This document shows positions 44,583 to 55,279 of a DNA stretch of 55,279 nucleotides, one piece after another. Where the stretch lies: assembly GCA_027576995.1 (NCBI GenBank), contig JANBQC010000129.1, forward strand, positions 1 to 55,279. The letters are read 5' to 3'. A model generated the notes under the pieces. It did no database searches and had not been told where the DNA came from. It was given only the letters and a program-made list of their open reading frames with translations. This stretch comes from Dimargaris cristalligena (taxonomy: Eukaryota; Kickxellomycota; Dimargaritomycetes; Dimargaritales; Dimargaritaceae). Each line of letters begins with the position of its first letter. Position 1 is the stretch's first letter. Position numbers and translations under genes: made by a program.

Positions 44583-45757
44583 CTAAGCCGGGGGAGCCGT
44601 GATACGAGCAGCCTTGGGTCCCGCGACGGCCGTTTTATTTTTAATGGCCTCGACCTGGTGTTTCAAGATTTTCAATTCCGCGAATACCTGGGTTGATTTA
44701 TCGTGGAAATAGATATAGCTGGGTAGTTTACGGCCATTAGCATCCCGGGTGCACGTGAATTCCCAACGCTCCCGATTCCGGTGCATACCGCGGGGGACGA
44801 GTTGGTCAATGGAGACCACGTAGGGTTTGGCGGGACGCATGAATGGGTACACTTCAATAGCGACCAGCTGCTGGGGGAATAGAGGTCCCCGGGGGTTAAA
44901 CTGCGTGGAGGCAAAGGTTTCACGGACGGCCCGGGGCAGTTGGCCGTCCCGGTCGCTGACGAGCCACATGCGTGTGACTATCCGCCGGTTGACGGCGTAG
45001 AACATGAGGAAGGGAATCATGGACGCATAACCCGCTGGTGTAATGGGTGGAATCATCGGTAGAATAGGTGGTTGGGAGTTATGGTTAGCCAGCGTTATAC
45101 AAGTTCTAAGTAAAAGAACATTATAAAAATAACCATCCTCATCGTAATAGCCTCCATATCAAATACGACGGCCACATTTTACGAGGGGACATCGGCTCAA
45201 CCAACCGACAAAATAATAAGGTAAGGCCAAGGTGTGGGGAGACAGGGGCTGTACCCGAGATTATTGTACTTACCGGCAATCGCAGCTTTCACAGGATCTT
45301 GCGCGGTAAAATAGAGGAACGGCACCGCCCAAATGGTGACGCAAAACACCCCCACACCTATCCGCCACGCATTCCGAATCGTGTTCGAGGCGGTACCAAT
45401 GTATAAATCGGTAAGCTGGAATTTACCCAGCGCCACTTGGGTATTGCTCAACCGCTGGGTCAACTTGCGGAGATTGGCATTGGACGAGTAGTAGTGCCGG
45501 GGGGTCGTCGGGTGGAGGAGACCCGGGAATAGGGCAGTGCGCGAAAAAGAGGCCAAAATGGAGGGGGAGGCCGAGGGAAGAAGCGGAGAACTGGTCCCGG
45601 GGAGTACTACTCCTACACGCCCTGCCGGGCTAATGCTACCACGGCTCGGGTGAACGGAGGGCAACCACGATACCGACGCCAAGGTACGGCGGCAGTTGGC
45701 TGCCGTTGGGGCGCGGGTTAGCTGGATCAGCCGGCTCTGGAGAATGAGGGGGTACAT
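44583..45757 (-). CDS. Mitochondrial inner-membrane-type protein with a two-helix hairpin
   Basis: Exons 45757-45274 and 45034-44583 join in phase 1 (GCC G|GTAAGT and CCAG|CG) into 311 residues. The first ~90 residues are rich in Arg, Ser, Thr and Pro with almost no acids, like a mitochondrial presequence (start MYPLILQSRLIQLTR). Hydrophobic segments lie at about 133-151 (GVGVFCVTIWAVPFLYFTA) and 163-181 (GYASMIPFLMFYAVNRRIV). The soluble C-terminal domain (VAIEVYPFMRPAKPYVVSID, WEFTCTR, SYIYFHDKSTQVFAELK) would face one side of the membrane. The layout is like the TMEM70/TMEM186/TMEM223 group of respiratory-complex assembly proteins, but I am not sure of homology. An in-frame ATG just before exon 2 could mislead a gene finder. 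Confidence 0.65.
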
Positions 45758-48700
45758 GGGGGATAAAGAGTCGCACTTCAAAATCAGAAGAAATGTCCGA
45801 GAGGCAAATTGATGGGTGGCTCGATCTCCGCGTAAGTCAGACAAGGGTTGGGGCTGATTGTGACTAGAATAAGTCAAAGTGAATCCAAACTATAAAACCA
45901 TGGGTAAGAGTGAATTAAGAAGATAGGCCAAGACTGCGCCCTGTGCAACTTTCAGGGAATCGCAGCTAGTTTGCTGGGCACTCACTAACCACCCGAGATA
46001 TAGAATACCAGAGAGCCCAGAGAGAAGCTCTTCACTGCTTTCAGTTAGAAATGCTATCTACTACCGCTTCGTATTGAAACGCCCTCAGAACTGTAGGATT
46101 ACATTGTTCTGTTATCCACCCTAATAGCTTTATCGCTAACGGTAACGCTGAGCGGGAGTGTAATAGTGGAGGGTTTGGCCACTAATAAAACTGCAAGCCG
46201 ATCCAGCCACCAGAGCGTGAGGACTATAAATGTAGTAGCAGGGCACTGTGCGGCCTATACCACTTCCCCTTAATCGGGTAATAAACCCCGCCTTCTATTC
46301 TAAGGCACTTTTCCATTTCGGCACGAATAATCGCTGCGTTACCGGTTAAATAACCCAGCCTCGGTCAATACCCGCGTCGGAAGCAATGGAGGCTATGGCG
46401 TTCCTTTTCCCTTCATACACCAGAGCCTCCACCCCCCCTTCAATCAACCGAATGTACCAGACCAGTTAGCCCGAAGACCTGTCAGCTCCGGCGACCTACA
46501 TTGACATGGCGAGTGTGAATGGCAATCAATCTGAGTAGCTCACTGTTATGCATATCTTACCAATAGTCAACCCCCGAAGTTATAGCCTATGAATTAAGCA
46601 CTAGTTCGAAACAAATGAAGAGAATACTCCCTTCTTCCAGTGAGCCACGCTGACCTGATTAGGAAGACACCTTACTCCTTAGCGGGCCACTTTATTTATC
46701 CCCGCTCTTGCTCGGCAATCTTGAACTGATTTTCATACTTCGTATATCACGGCTTAAGAAGTGGGCCGGTCAGCATGGGGGCGTGTCGCTATTTTCTATT
46801 TCTTATTTTCTTTCTGCTATATCCCGAAAGAGTACAGGCCCACTGCACAATGGGTTGCACCGACCTTTCTTTTGTGAAGCCGGTTCGTGTTCCCCCGTTT
46901 GATACCCCTCGGCTTGTCTGGCATTAACCTTAGGCTCTACCGTCTTGGTTGATTGTACTACTACTACCACTAGAACACCCTGTGTCTACTTGCCGGTGTT
47001 TCCGGCGAGGCTGCTTTATCACCGATTCGCCCTGTCGCTGTATTACACGGGCATACAATTGTCCGGCGCGAGATGGTATATCTTTCATTTAAGATGAATA
47101 TTCAGTCTCGTCGACGGTAATAACGAACCACCGAGCCGAGTGGAGAATACTTGTATAACGAAGCGGGTCCATTAATGTTAACCTTGCGTCCTGCGGCCAC
47201 TCTTTCCGACCCAGCCACGCCTACAATACATCTCTTCACTTCACGCCGAGTGGGTGGGCTCTCCGAAAAAAGGAACCGGGAGGTGAAACCCGGAATTAAA
47301 CTAGCCAAACGGAATGTTGCTTTTCCGCCTATTGTACCGATGGTTTTACGATCCCCTCCCCTCACCTTTTCCCTACCCCTCGCCCTCTATTGACAACCCT
47401 TTATACTATAGTCTTATCGAATGGGGGGCTTGACCGACCCATGGTTCCACCCGTACCTTCTTCATGTAGCTTGATACGAATACCGAATGGATCTCAGAAT
47501 TCATTAGCTGGCCTGGACTCCGGTCCAAAAAGATAAGTGGAAAAAAGGTCGGGGGCCGACGAAGAGGACTACAAAGGCGGGCTGGTTATTAACTTGTGAA
47601 AGTACTTGAAAATGAAAGAAGGCAAAAAAAGGGGCAGGGCAAAGAAAAAATCCGGATTTACCAATGTCCCCAGCCCAAACGGGCGGTTTCCGCATAGGCA
47701 TACTTACCGCGGTGGTCTTCATTGACTATCCAATTCTTAACGAAGGCATATCATACAGATATATAGCTACCTAATTAATATTATTATTATTTGGTGGACT
47801 TGAAACTAAGTGTCCATACAGAGATAAAAGAAGGAATCTGTGGCGAATACAATGTGCCTATTATGATATCCAAAACAGCCGAGCCGCCGCCTACATGAAT
47901 CATGGATATACGAGGCACAGGTAAATAAGCAGCCTGCCTATCCTCGCATCTATTTTTTTCCTGTTTTCGGCGCGCCACTCCTTTCTAGGCTGGGTTTTCG
48001 AATCAGATAAAGATCATCTTCACTAAAGTTGATAACCTCTATCCATCCATATAGATGTGGATTATGTATATAATACATTAAACAGCAATGGCTTGGTGGC
48101 TAAGTCCAAGCTGGTCACCATGGTAAAACACTACCGGTGCGATATAATGGGAATAGAGTCCGGATGACTGTGCGTATCGCTTTAGGGTGTGGTGTTTAGC
48201 CCCCCATTTTGGCCAATTGTCCCCCGGATCCCCTCCCTATTTCCAATTTCAGTAAAACACCATTCGAGAAGTCTGTGGCTTTTTTATCCGGCGCAATTAA
48301 GGGCTTACAACTCAGCTTTATCGCCTGATTTAGTGGACCAATGGTGGTTTTGTTCTACACCACTATCCGTCCCCAGCTCATCGGTTAAAGAATAGTGAGG
48401 AAGGGGAGGCGTGGGGGAGAATTACTGCATTACATCGAATCGGATACTTTGAATGGTCTGTGAATGCCCCGCGATAAGTAAGCAGCTGTGCGGACGATCC
48501 CGATGCCCCGGGTGCAGGGTAAATAACATGATACTAAAATAAAACACCTCCTACTTATGCATAGTTGCCATACTTACGACTGGCCCATATCCGGCCTCTA
48601 CAGGACTTTTTAAATATGGTTTATACCATGCGTATGCGTTTACCCAGCCATACTGTGGGTACCTCCTCCCGACGTGTGTGTCAATAGGTTCGATGGGCTT

Positions 48701-50828
48701 GAATTAGAAAATGAAGAATATGTAGCGTATGGTGAGTGGGTCTCCCTAGAGATTGTCTATTCATAGGAGATTCAATAGGTTGTCTTTAATTCAAAGTGGT
48801 ACAAAAACTTGTCGGGAAAAATCTGGTTACAGTGTCATATAAAGAAATACATACACAGGTGAAAACGATCCAGTGACCCAGGTGAGCTGGTTATTAGAAT
48901 TAAGCATGGCCCGTGGGTAGTAGTCGGCTGCCCGGAACCCTCTTTCTCTATTTTGGGTTGCTGGAAGAAAAAGTGGGCGTGGGTATGTCTGTGCGTTAGT
49001 ATGGAAAAAAATATAATGACAGTGAAGGAATAGTATAGCCATATGTTGAAAACCGAGGCCAGGACTAGAGCTGGGAATATCTATTTGTTGTGGTCAGGAT
49101 TAGATAGCAAGAAGGGATCCAAATCCATTTGATTGTCCATGAAATACATTGATGAGCAAGGGAAACTCGGCACGTTAGGAGGAGAAAAAGTTGACCAGCT
49201 TGGTTCTGCACTACACAGCGTGCTCCCCATCCATTCTCCACATCCAGCAGGATGTTGTTTATTTGCGATGCGTTAAGTAGTAGATCAGGTGCAATTATTG
49301 CCAATTGGGATCAATTGCCATTTGGCTGAAGGTTGCTTGGGAATGAAGAGGAAAAGGGGTTCCTGTCGATGGCCAACCCGTATTAGAAACCGTAAATCAT
49401 GGATATAAAATCCATCACCCATTGCTCGATGTAAACGAGACGGTGGGGGAGTTGCGTGGCATGGCCTTTTCCACCCCAAGTTCAAGTGCCAATATATACT
49501 CGAAAAACTAATATTCTCAGGCCCAAACCCAAAATTTAAACAATCGAAAAAAAGGCGCGAGAAATACTCAAGTGGGCCCTTGTAGACGGGGACGGGGTTG
49601 TATCTGTTTCCCGGGATATCCGGGTTTTAAGCGTTGGCGGGTTGGACCGCCCTCGAATCCATCCCTCCCCCACACAGATCTATCTACCCATCCACAATAA
49701 GTCGGATAAAGTTTGGGGTGGTCGACTACCTTTCGACGGAACAAGCCGCTTGTGGAGTTTGGTCTATAATGGGCACCATCGGATCCAATAAAAGGGGGGG
49801 CGGAGTAGTGAGATCCAGGGTTTATCCCCATTATTAGAAATGGACCGATATCGTAAACTTCACTTCCGGCCGCTGTGCCCTAATTAGGAAATACGGTGCT
49901 ACTTCCCATTCCTAGGCCAAATTTGGATGCCGCTATGCCTCCCCCCCTCTCCCACTCCTTCTAAATAACAGAGACGCGGGTGTGAAGGGCTTCTACACCA
50001 ATAGCCACTTTCTACCACATCCAGGTGGGTGTGGTACATGGCGGAGGCTGTTCAGAAGCAACTGGGGTATTCGGAGAGGGGTTCCCTCGAACACAGTCAG
50101 CTAGATTTTATCTATGAAAGGCGGAAGTTGAATGTGCATTGGCTTGCAGCCCCGTCTACGACCGACCTCCATTGGAATTGCCTGATATCTCACATTTTCA
50201 TTTATAGTCCAGCCGGGGATTCTATACTGCCCCACCCAGGCGACTGCCCCTTCTTAGTAAGGCGGTACACGAGGTGTGCGGATAAAGAGGCTTACCTGAA
50301 CCTATTGAGAGGGGGGGGTGCCCACCCTGCCCATTATTCCCCCCTGCCCTTCCGCCCGATCCAATGAAGTATCCCTACCCCGAGCCAACTAGATTGGACT
50401 GGGTAATGCAGGGCGAGTCCCCCCCCCATGAAAGAAAGGCTTCGGTATTAGCACGCTTATGGATGTGGTTCAGCCGAAATCCCGTTCGGTGTAGGAGGCC
50501 GGAACGAAGGCCAGCGGTTAGGGTTCAGGACCAACTGAAGCATGCTAGTTGAATAATCACTAGTCTCCACTGCATTTATGTTGCCTACTGCGTTATAATG
50601 CTGGGGGTGGAAGGGGGCGGATAAGCCAGAAACAGACAGTAATATGATGTTAATTGGGGTACCTACCACTCTCATTTTGGGCTACACTAGATTGGTATAC
50701 CGGTTAATTATAAGCTATTAGAGTCGTAAAACCATGCGGTGTTCGGAGGAGTCATTGGGGATTAGGCATCCGAATTATGTTGAGACTCTATACAGGCTGA
50801 TTGCCATTATGCTACATGGTCCGTGTGT

Positions 50829-50854
50829 ATGAGAGAGAGAAAGAGAGAGAGAGA
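50829..50854. repeat. (GA)n microsatellite
   Basis: GA units broken by two single changes. Confidence 0.8.
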
Positions 50855-51212
50855 GTGATAGAAAGAACGAGAGAAAAAAGAGAGGATATGTGTGAATACG
50901 TGTGGAACCCATATAGAAAAATAGGAAGCCAAGGGCATTCTCCTCCTGTAATATGCGCCTGTGGCATTCCGGTATGGCTGGGCTCACCAATCTACTTACT
51001 TTAATATACGCCAACCATTCACTACTGTCCTCCCTGCCAATCCCCCCTCCATACCTGCGCATACAAGATATATGCATCTAAGGGCTAGTGGGGGGGCAGT
51101 ATATCCGCGTATACTATAATACTAATAGCATATACCCTCACTCTCCTCCCACAGACACTCTCCTCTTGCCCAGCCCATCTCGGATCCGAAACTCCTCTCC
51201 CTCGCGTGAGAA

Positions 51213-51220
51213 TATAAAAG
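51213..51220 (+). promoter_or_regulatory. TATA box of the response-regulator gene
   Basis: TATAAAAG in a purine-pyrimidine contrast typical of a core promoter. It lies about 950 bp upstream of the start codon, with a likely 5'-UTR intron between. Confidence 0.45.
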
Positions 51221-51276
51221 CCCGGCCATTCCCGCTTACCACCGCCTCTCCGGTATCTACGAGTTTTGTTTACCTT

Positions 51277-52155
51277 GTAAGCCGCTCTATCTTCACCATA
51301 ACTTTGTTTTCTAGCTATTACTCTTGCTCATCTCATTCACTCACTGGTATCATTATTTCTGCTTGTATTTCTCCACTCCCAATCAACTTGGCTAGTCCTT
51401 TTATATTGAGGCCAACTCCCTCGTACAAACTATTCCTCAGTTGCTAGACCCCCCTCGCCCATCTAGTAAAATTCTGCATACCTCTCTCACTGCATCGCTT
51501 TCCCTATTAGTATTTTTTCCATTTTCACCAGTTCTCCAATACAGCCTCACGTATTGGCCCAGTCTGGTCATATTTAAACGCGACTATCCCCTCCCATCAT
51601 ATACTCCCGCCTATCTACGTTGCTCACCCCGGAGTTAAATCGATTGACCGACTCCTATCCCAATTTTGCACTTTTTTCACTTGCCACAGTCTCGGTTACC
51701 CCCTCTTCTCCCTCACTCGTTCCCTGCTTCCTCTCCCAGTTTCTATTCATTTTTTTATTTTCTCTCTCTCTCTCTCTCTCTTCATATTAGCTCAAAAAGT
51801 ACTAGCCGGCAGGTTGTGTTTATCTCCCACCGCTTATTATAGTTGCCAATACCAGCATCTCCTTCCTAGTTAAGAGCGTGACACCTCGGCCCCGCCACTC
51901 GTACGCACATACCCTCCCCATTCATTTCGCCACCACGCTTATATCAGAACCATCCATTCCTCTCCCTCCACCCAGTTTCACTCAATATATATATTTTATT
52001 TCACAACCAGCCACCCGCTAGTTCGTCTTGCTATAGAGTGCATCTAGGCTCCCCTATATACAATTTAGATTTAAATCCGCACTGGGACCCCTCCTAGCCA
52101 TACTCCTTTCATTATCGCATTTACCCCCCCCCCCATTTTTATTATTTGGTTTTAG
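51277..52155 (+). other. Probable 5'-UTR intron of the response-regulator gene
   Basis: The donor CTT|GTAAGC at 51277, just downstream of the TATA box, and the acceptor GGTTTTAG ending at 52155, 14 bp before the ATG, with a long pyrimidine-rich interior, suggest an 879-nt leader intron. It contains a (CT)n tract at 51761-51781. Splicing is predicted from motifs only. Confidence 0.4.
51761..51781. repeat. (CT)n microsatellite
   Basis: About ten CT units within the pyrimidine-rich leader. Confidence 0.9.
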
Positions 52156-52169
52156 GACATTTCATCGCG

Positions 52170-52964
52170 ATGAACGACCACCGTCACTCCCAGCCGTTAG
52201 GTCGACTGGACACTCTTTCTCCCCGTCGCTTCCGGTCTCCCCGCCATCTCAGCGCCACTTCCCCTTGCTCACCCGAGTCCCCCATCAACGTATCAACAAC
52301 GGACAATTCCATTATTCTTCAGAACAGTACTAGCAGTGTCCGCTTAGAGGCCCTCCGAACACCGCGGTGGACCACCATGTCCACTTTTAATCACCATCAC
52401 GTGCCCCTATCTTCTCTATCGGACCCACTCATTCATTCTTCGCCGGACCGGACCCCTGACGAAGAGCGAGACATTAATCTGAATGATACGGCCGGTAACA
52501 CCTGCTCCCTTGAACTACAGCTTACGTTACTCAGGACTGCCCTCCTCCGTCCCCTGCGGGTTCTCGCCGTCGATGATAATCCCCTCCACCAAAAAATTCT
52601 CCACCGCATGCTATGCAAGCACTTTGCGGATGTCTGTGGCTGGGAAGACATGCGATTTGTCAAGTCAGGACAGGCCGCCCTGGACGAACTAAATCAACAC
52701 ACCTACGACTTGGTTCTCCTGGACATCGACATGCCAGGCCTCACCGGGGTCGAAACCGCCGAGCGGATACGGGCAGGCCAACCCTACGTACGAGACGACA
52801 ACGCCCAGCTACCTATTATTGCCGTCACGTCGAGTGTGCAGGCTCATCAACGGTTACGCTATTCCGAGGCGGGAATCAATGAATGCGTCAGCAAACCCGT
52901 TCAGATCGGAGAATTGCGCCGGGCCATAAGCCACGTCACATTGCCAGTGGCTACGTATGAGTGA
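52170..52964 (+). CDS. Stand-alone response regulator (receiver-domain protein)
   Basis: A 264-residue protein from the ATG at 52170. The N-terminal ~125 residues are Ser/Pro/His-rich and disordered-looking with many SP sites. A complete receiver domain follows at about 128-256: VLAVDDNPLHQKILHRML with the acidic pair D135-D136, the phospho-acceptor D185 in LVLLDIDMPGLTGVETAERI, the switch residue T220 in PIIAVTSS, and K242 in CVSKPV. There is no histidine-kinase, HSF-type DNA-binding or output domain. It therefore resembles fungal stand-alone regulators of the Srr1 type, which take phosphate from hybrid histidine kinases through a phosphotransfer protein. Pathway and orthologue are inferred. 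A donor-like GTGAGT overlaps the stop codon, so a further exon cannot be excluded. Confidence 0.85.
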   Translation: MNDHRHSQPLGRLDTLSPRRFRSPRHLSATSPCSPESPINVSTTDNSIILQNSTSSVRLEALRTPRWTTMSTFNHHHVPLSSLSDPLIHSSPDRTPDEERDINLNDTAGNTCSLELQLTLLRTALLRPLRVLAVDDNPLHQKILHRMLCKHFADVCGWEDMRFVKSGQAALDELNQHTYDLVLLDIDMPGLTGVETAERIRAGQPYVRDDNAQLPIIAVTSSVQAHQRLRYSEAGINECVSKPVQIGELRRAISHVTLPVATYE

Positions 52965-54182
52965 GTGGGTGTGGGATTGAGAAACTGGGCGTATTGGCGC
53001 GTGATGATGGTATAGATTATAGTAATTAGAGTTCCCATCAAGCAACCGCCCCACTCCCGCCATGTCCTCTCCTCCTTTCTCAGACCAGCCGTTTTTACCC
53101 GAACTGTAGTTTTTCAGGGGTTGGCGGAGATTAATCCAATTGATATTTTGCCCCTACGTTAGTCTTTCTCTCTTAAGCTCCCCCCCTTTCACTTTGAATA
53201 GTGTAGATACCATTAATGACAATGCTACCTGAACCCCATTTGCCCCTGGCCCCGATTTCTTGCGTCGTCAGACCCTGCCTAGTCTTTGGAGGAAAATAAT
53301 GTCTCTATCCATGATTGGTTTGGTTTGGATCTTATTTCCCGCCCCCTTTCCTTTATTATTATTGTTCCGTGTACTATATCATTTTCAACGCACTGAAATC
53401 CACATTTATTTATTTTGATTATTGAAGATTTTATTTTTATTCTTTGACATTATTGTATTGTTCACTCTCTAGCATCATCGTATTTATAGTATTATGTCTA
53501 CCCTCGTGTGCGTGGTTCCACCTGCTTTTTTACACCGGACCATCATTTCTGTATACCACCCCCCCCCCTTTCGACCAACATTTTAGCATTTCATCTTCTT
53601 GTCCACCCCTCCTTTCCCTTCTTTCCACAGCGTATGATCCAGTGGGAAATCCCTTGTATGTAATAAATGCATCACTTATTGCGCCGATTGTACTGCATAT
53701 CAGAACTTTAACGATTGCCAAAAGGAGGGGGCGCCATTAGTCCCGATTAAGGACCGACTGGGGGCTATCGATAATTTTCCAAACTGTGTTTCCCCCCATT
53801 GTTGACTTCCACATGACAAGACCAAACCATAGAATATGGGTGGCGCGAAATGATGGATTTGCGAGCTTGAGAACTGGCGCCAGAAAACGGGAATAGTTTA
53901 ATACTGCCCCGGGTCCATTTATTTATAATTATAGTATGATTAGTTCGGAGCTCGGCCGATAGTGCATAATAGGCCCTTGTGAACTATGGAAGCCGAGCCG
54001 CCCTTTTGATTCCTCCTACTTAGAAATCGGAGGCACCTCAACCAATATTCGATAAGTCACCGGGTTCCAACTATATTTTCCTTCCATTTTCGGCCAATTT
54101 ACTTTTTGGGTCTCGGGGCCCCCTCAATTACCATCACTCTGACTGTTACACTTTGGGGGTGATATACACACAATAGTATCAG

Positions 54183-54204
54183 TATTATTATTATTATTAT
54201 TATT
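54183..54204. repeat. (ATT)n microsatellite
   Basis: About seven ATT units. Confidence 0.85.
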
Positions 54205-55203
54205 GCCATTAACCCCCATTGATCTCTTTCACCTGTTCGTCCCGGGAGATGCCAACTTTCCACCAAAAAGTATTTATTTATCACGGGAAGAGGGGGGGGG
54301 TCACACTAACCCACCCACTTTCGCATCTATTTTTGTTTGATGAATTGTACTAGATGTCATCTCGAAGGATGTAATCACCATTCAAGTAATCACTGCCAGC
54401 CTACGCTGTTTTCATAGTTCATAATTCAACCTCCAGTGATCCATGTCAATTAGTAGAGGCGAATTACTCCTATGGTCATTATTAGGGTTGCTTGGAGGGG
54501 GGGGTAAGGGGGAGGGGGAAGCAGACTAGATGGGATTCGATTAATGATCATGTATGCAGTTATATATATATTAAACCGATCGGCTGAGGCTATCATTAAA
54601 CGATTAGTAGTTTGGCGATGATTCCAAGTTTCTATACACAAGTATTTGGAAGGGGCAGTACCATACACAACACCTACCATCAATCTCATTTTCTCATTTT
54701 CTACTCTCTTGATCTAATTAGACAGTTCTTCTTCTATTAGGTGACCTCCCCTCCTGCGCCAATAGAGTGCAGCATACCACCACCTCTCATATGTCAACTC
54801 ACCCACCAACCAATCCCCCGCATCTGGAAAGGGGGATCAGAAAGGTTAGCTGCGGAGAGCCCTCCTCTTGCTTAACCAACCAGTTGAAATAGAGTAGCCA
54901 GAGTCACAATAACCACTACAATCCCCTCTTTTCTCCCCAACCCCACTTCCCCCTGCTTACGCTCACATTTACTCCCGCATCACTCAAACATCACCCTAGA
55001 ATATCCCTTTATTGCCTTATTAGGGAAAATAAGGCGAAAGAACCTGCAGGGCCACAATATCAATGGGGTGGGGGAAGCTACTCTATATCTCAGAAGTTCA
55101 CCAACCAAATCTAAATCCTTGTTAATTAGGACACCACCTCTGTGGCAGAAATAATACCCGCTTAACTCAGTGCTTGTTCAATCCCAGGACTACAGAATAA
55201 TCA

Positions 55204-55250
55204 TATGGGTAAAGTTCAACCCAACTATATAGGGTAAAATCCATATAGGG
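55204..55250 (-). repeat. Fragment of the 142-bp MITE family
   Basis: ATATGGGTAAAGTTCAACCC, then AACTATATAGGGTAAAATCC matches the right end of the family in reverse orientation. The element would continue to higher coordinates but is not recognisable beyond about 55250. Confidence 0.6.
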
Positions 55251-55279
55251 GGGCCATCATATTTAGGTCACGTGACCTT

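Larger units (their letters stand above)
45758..52169. other. Gene-poor 6.4-kb stretch
   Basis: No gene can be supported. Short frames at 46708-46902, 47102-47393 (both strands), 49568-49831 and 50029-50367 have no recognisable domain. A possible exon start with donor (ATGAAGACCACCGCG then GTAAGT, minus strand, 47721-47707) was seen but no partner exon was found. Microsatellites: (GA)n near 50829-50854, (CT)n near 51761-51781. The right third (about 51130-52150) is strongly pyrimidine-rich and is probably the leader and promoter of the response-regulator gene. Confidence 0.5.
52965..55279. other. Non-coding tail of the window
   Basis: No gene is supported. T-rich sequence follows the response-regulator gene. 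An (ATT)n tract lies at about 54183-54204. MITE-like end sequence is present at about 55204-55250. Confidence 0.5.

Noticed and set aside
47102..47393. Overlapping frames on both strands in a GC-richer patch
   Set aside because: Neither has a recognisable motif, and I could not choose a strand. Mentioned only as a lead.
50029..50367. 112-codon frame (+)
   Set aside because: No motif, no promoter features, and no supporting splice structure.

Overview
This window looks like a piece of a fungal nuclear genome. Split genes with GTAAGT-type donors and TAG or CAG acceptors encode proteins typical of fungi: the ERMES subunit Mdm12, the ribosome-biogenesis factors Urb2 and Bud20, a Bmt6-like rRNA methyltransferase, Met22, and a Munc13/Ync13-like protein. 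I cannot place it to species. The loose gene spacing, MITEs and mixed introns would suit an early-diverging (non-Dikarya) filamentous fungus, but that is inference.

Layout. 1-16.7 kb: an edge exon of an unknown gene (-), a small secreted protein (+), a three-exon Munc13-like gene (-), a mitochondrial PPR-like protein (-) and, divergent from it, URB2 (+). 16.7-30.6 kb: an AT-rich accessory island with no housekeeping gene. It holds three paralogous secreted proteins with two hevein-type (CBM18) chitin-binding domains each, one orphan cysteine-rich secreted protein, several diverged segmental duplications, two young MITEs, and a ~600 bp repeat present twice whose 347-nt core is identical in both copies. 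30.6-45.8 kb: MDM12 (-, four exons), an unknown 124-aa basic protein (+, three exons), a frame-shifted PPR-like pseudogene (-), MET22 (-), ribosomal protein eL33 (+), BUD20 (-), a BMT6-like methyltransferase (-) and a two-helix mitochondrial membrane protein (-). 45.8-55.3 kb: a gene-poor stretch of more than 6 kb, then a stand-alone response-regulator protein (+) whose promoter and long pyrimidine-rich leader probably contain a 5'-UTR intron, then a non-coding tail.

Themes. Ribosome biogenesis is represented by URB2, BUD20, the BMT6-like gene and eL33. Mitochondrial and ER-mitochondrial functions are represented by MDM12, the PPR-like protein and the two-helix membrane protein. Secretion and cell-wall functions are represented by the Munc13-like protein and the chitin-binding cluster. 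These are not operons; each gene has its own promoter region. The most interesting signals are the duplicated structured element (a candidate non-coding RNA with some RNase P/MRP-like features), the mosaic third chitin-binding paralogue, and a MITE family whose four full copies are all exactly 142 bp.

Exon borders were worked out by hand from splice motifs, reading phase and remembered family patterns. No alignment or database search was run.
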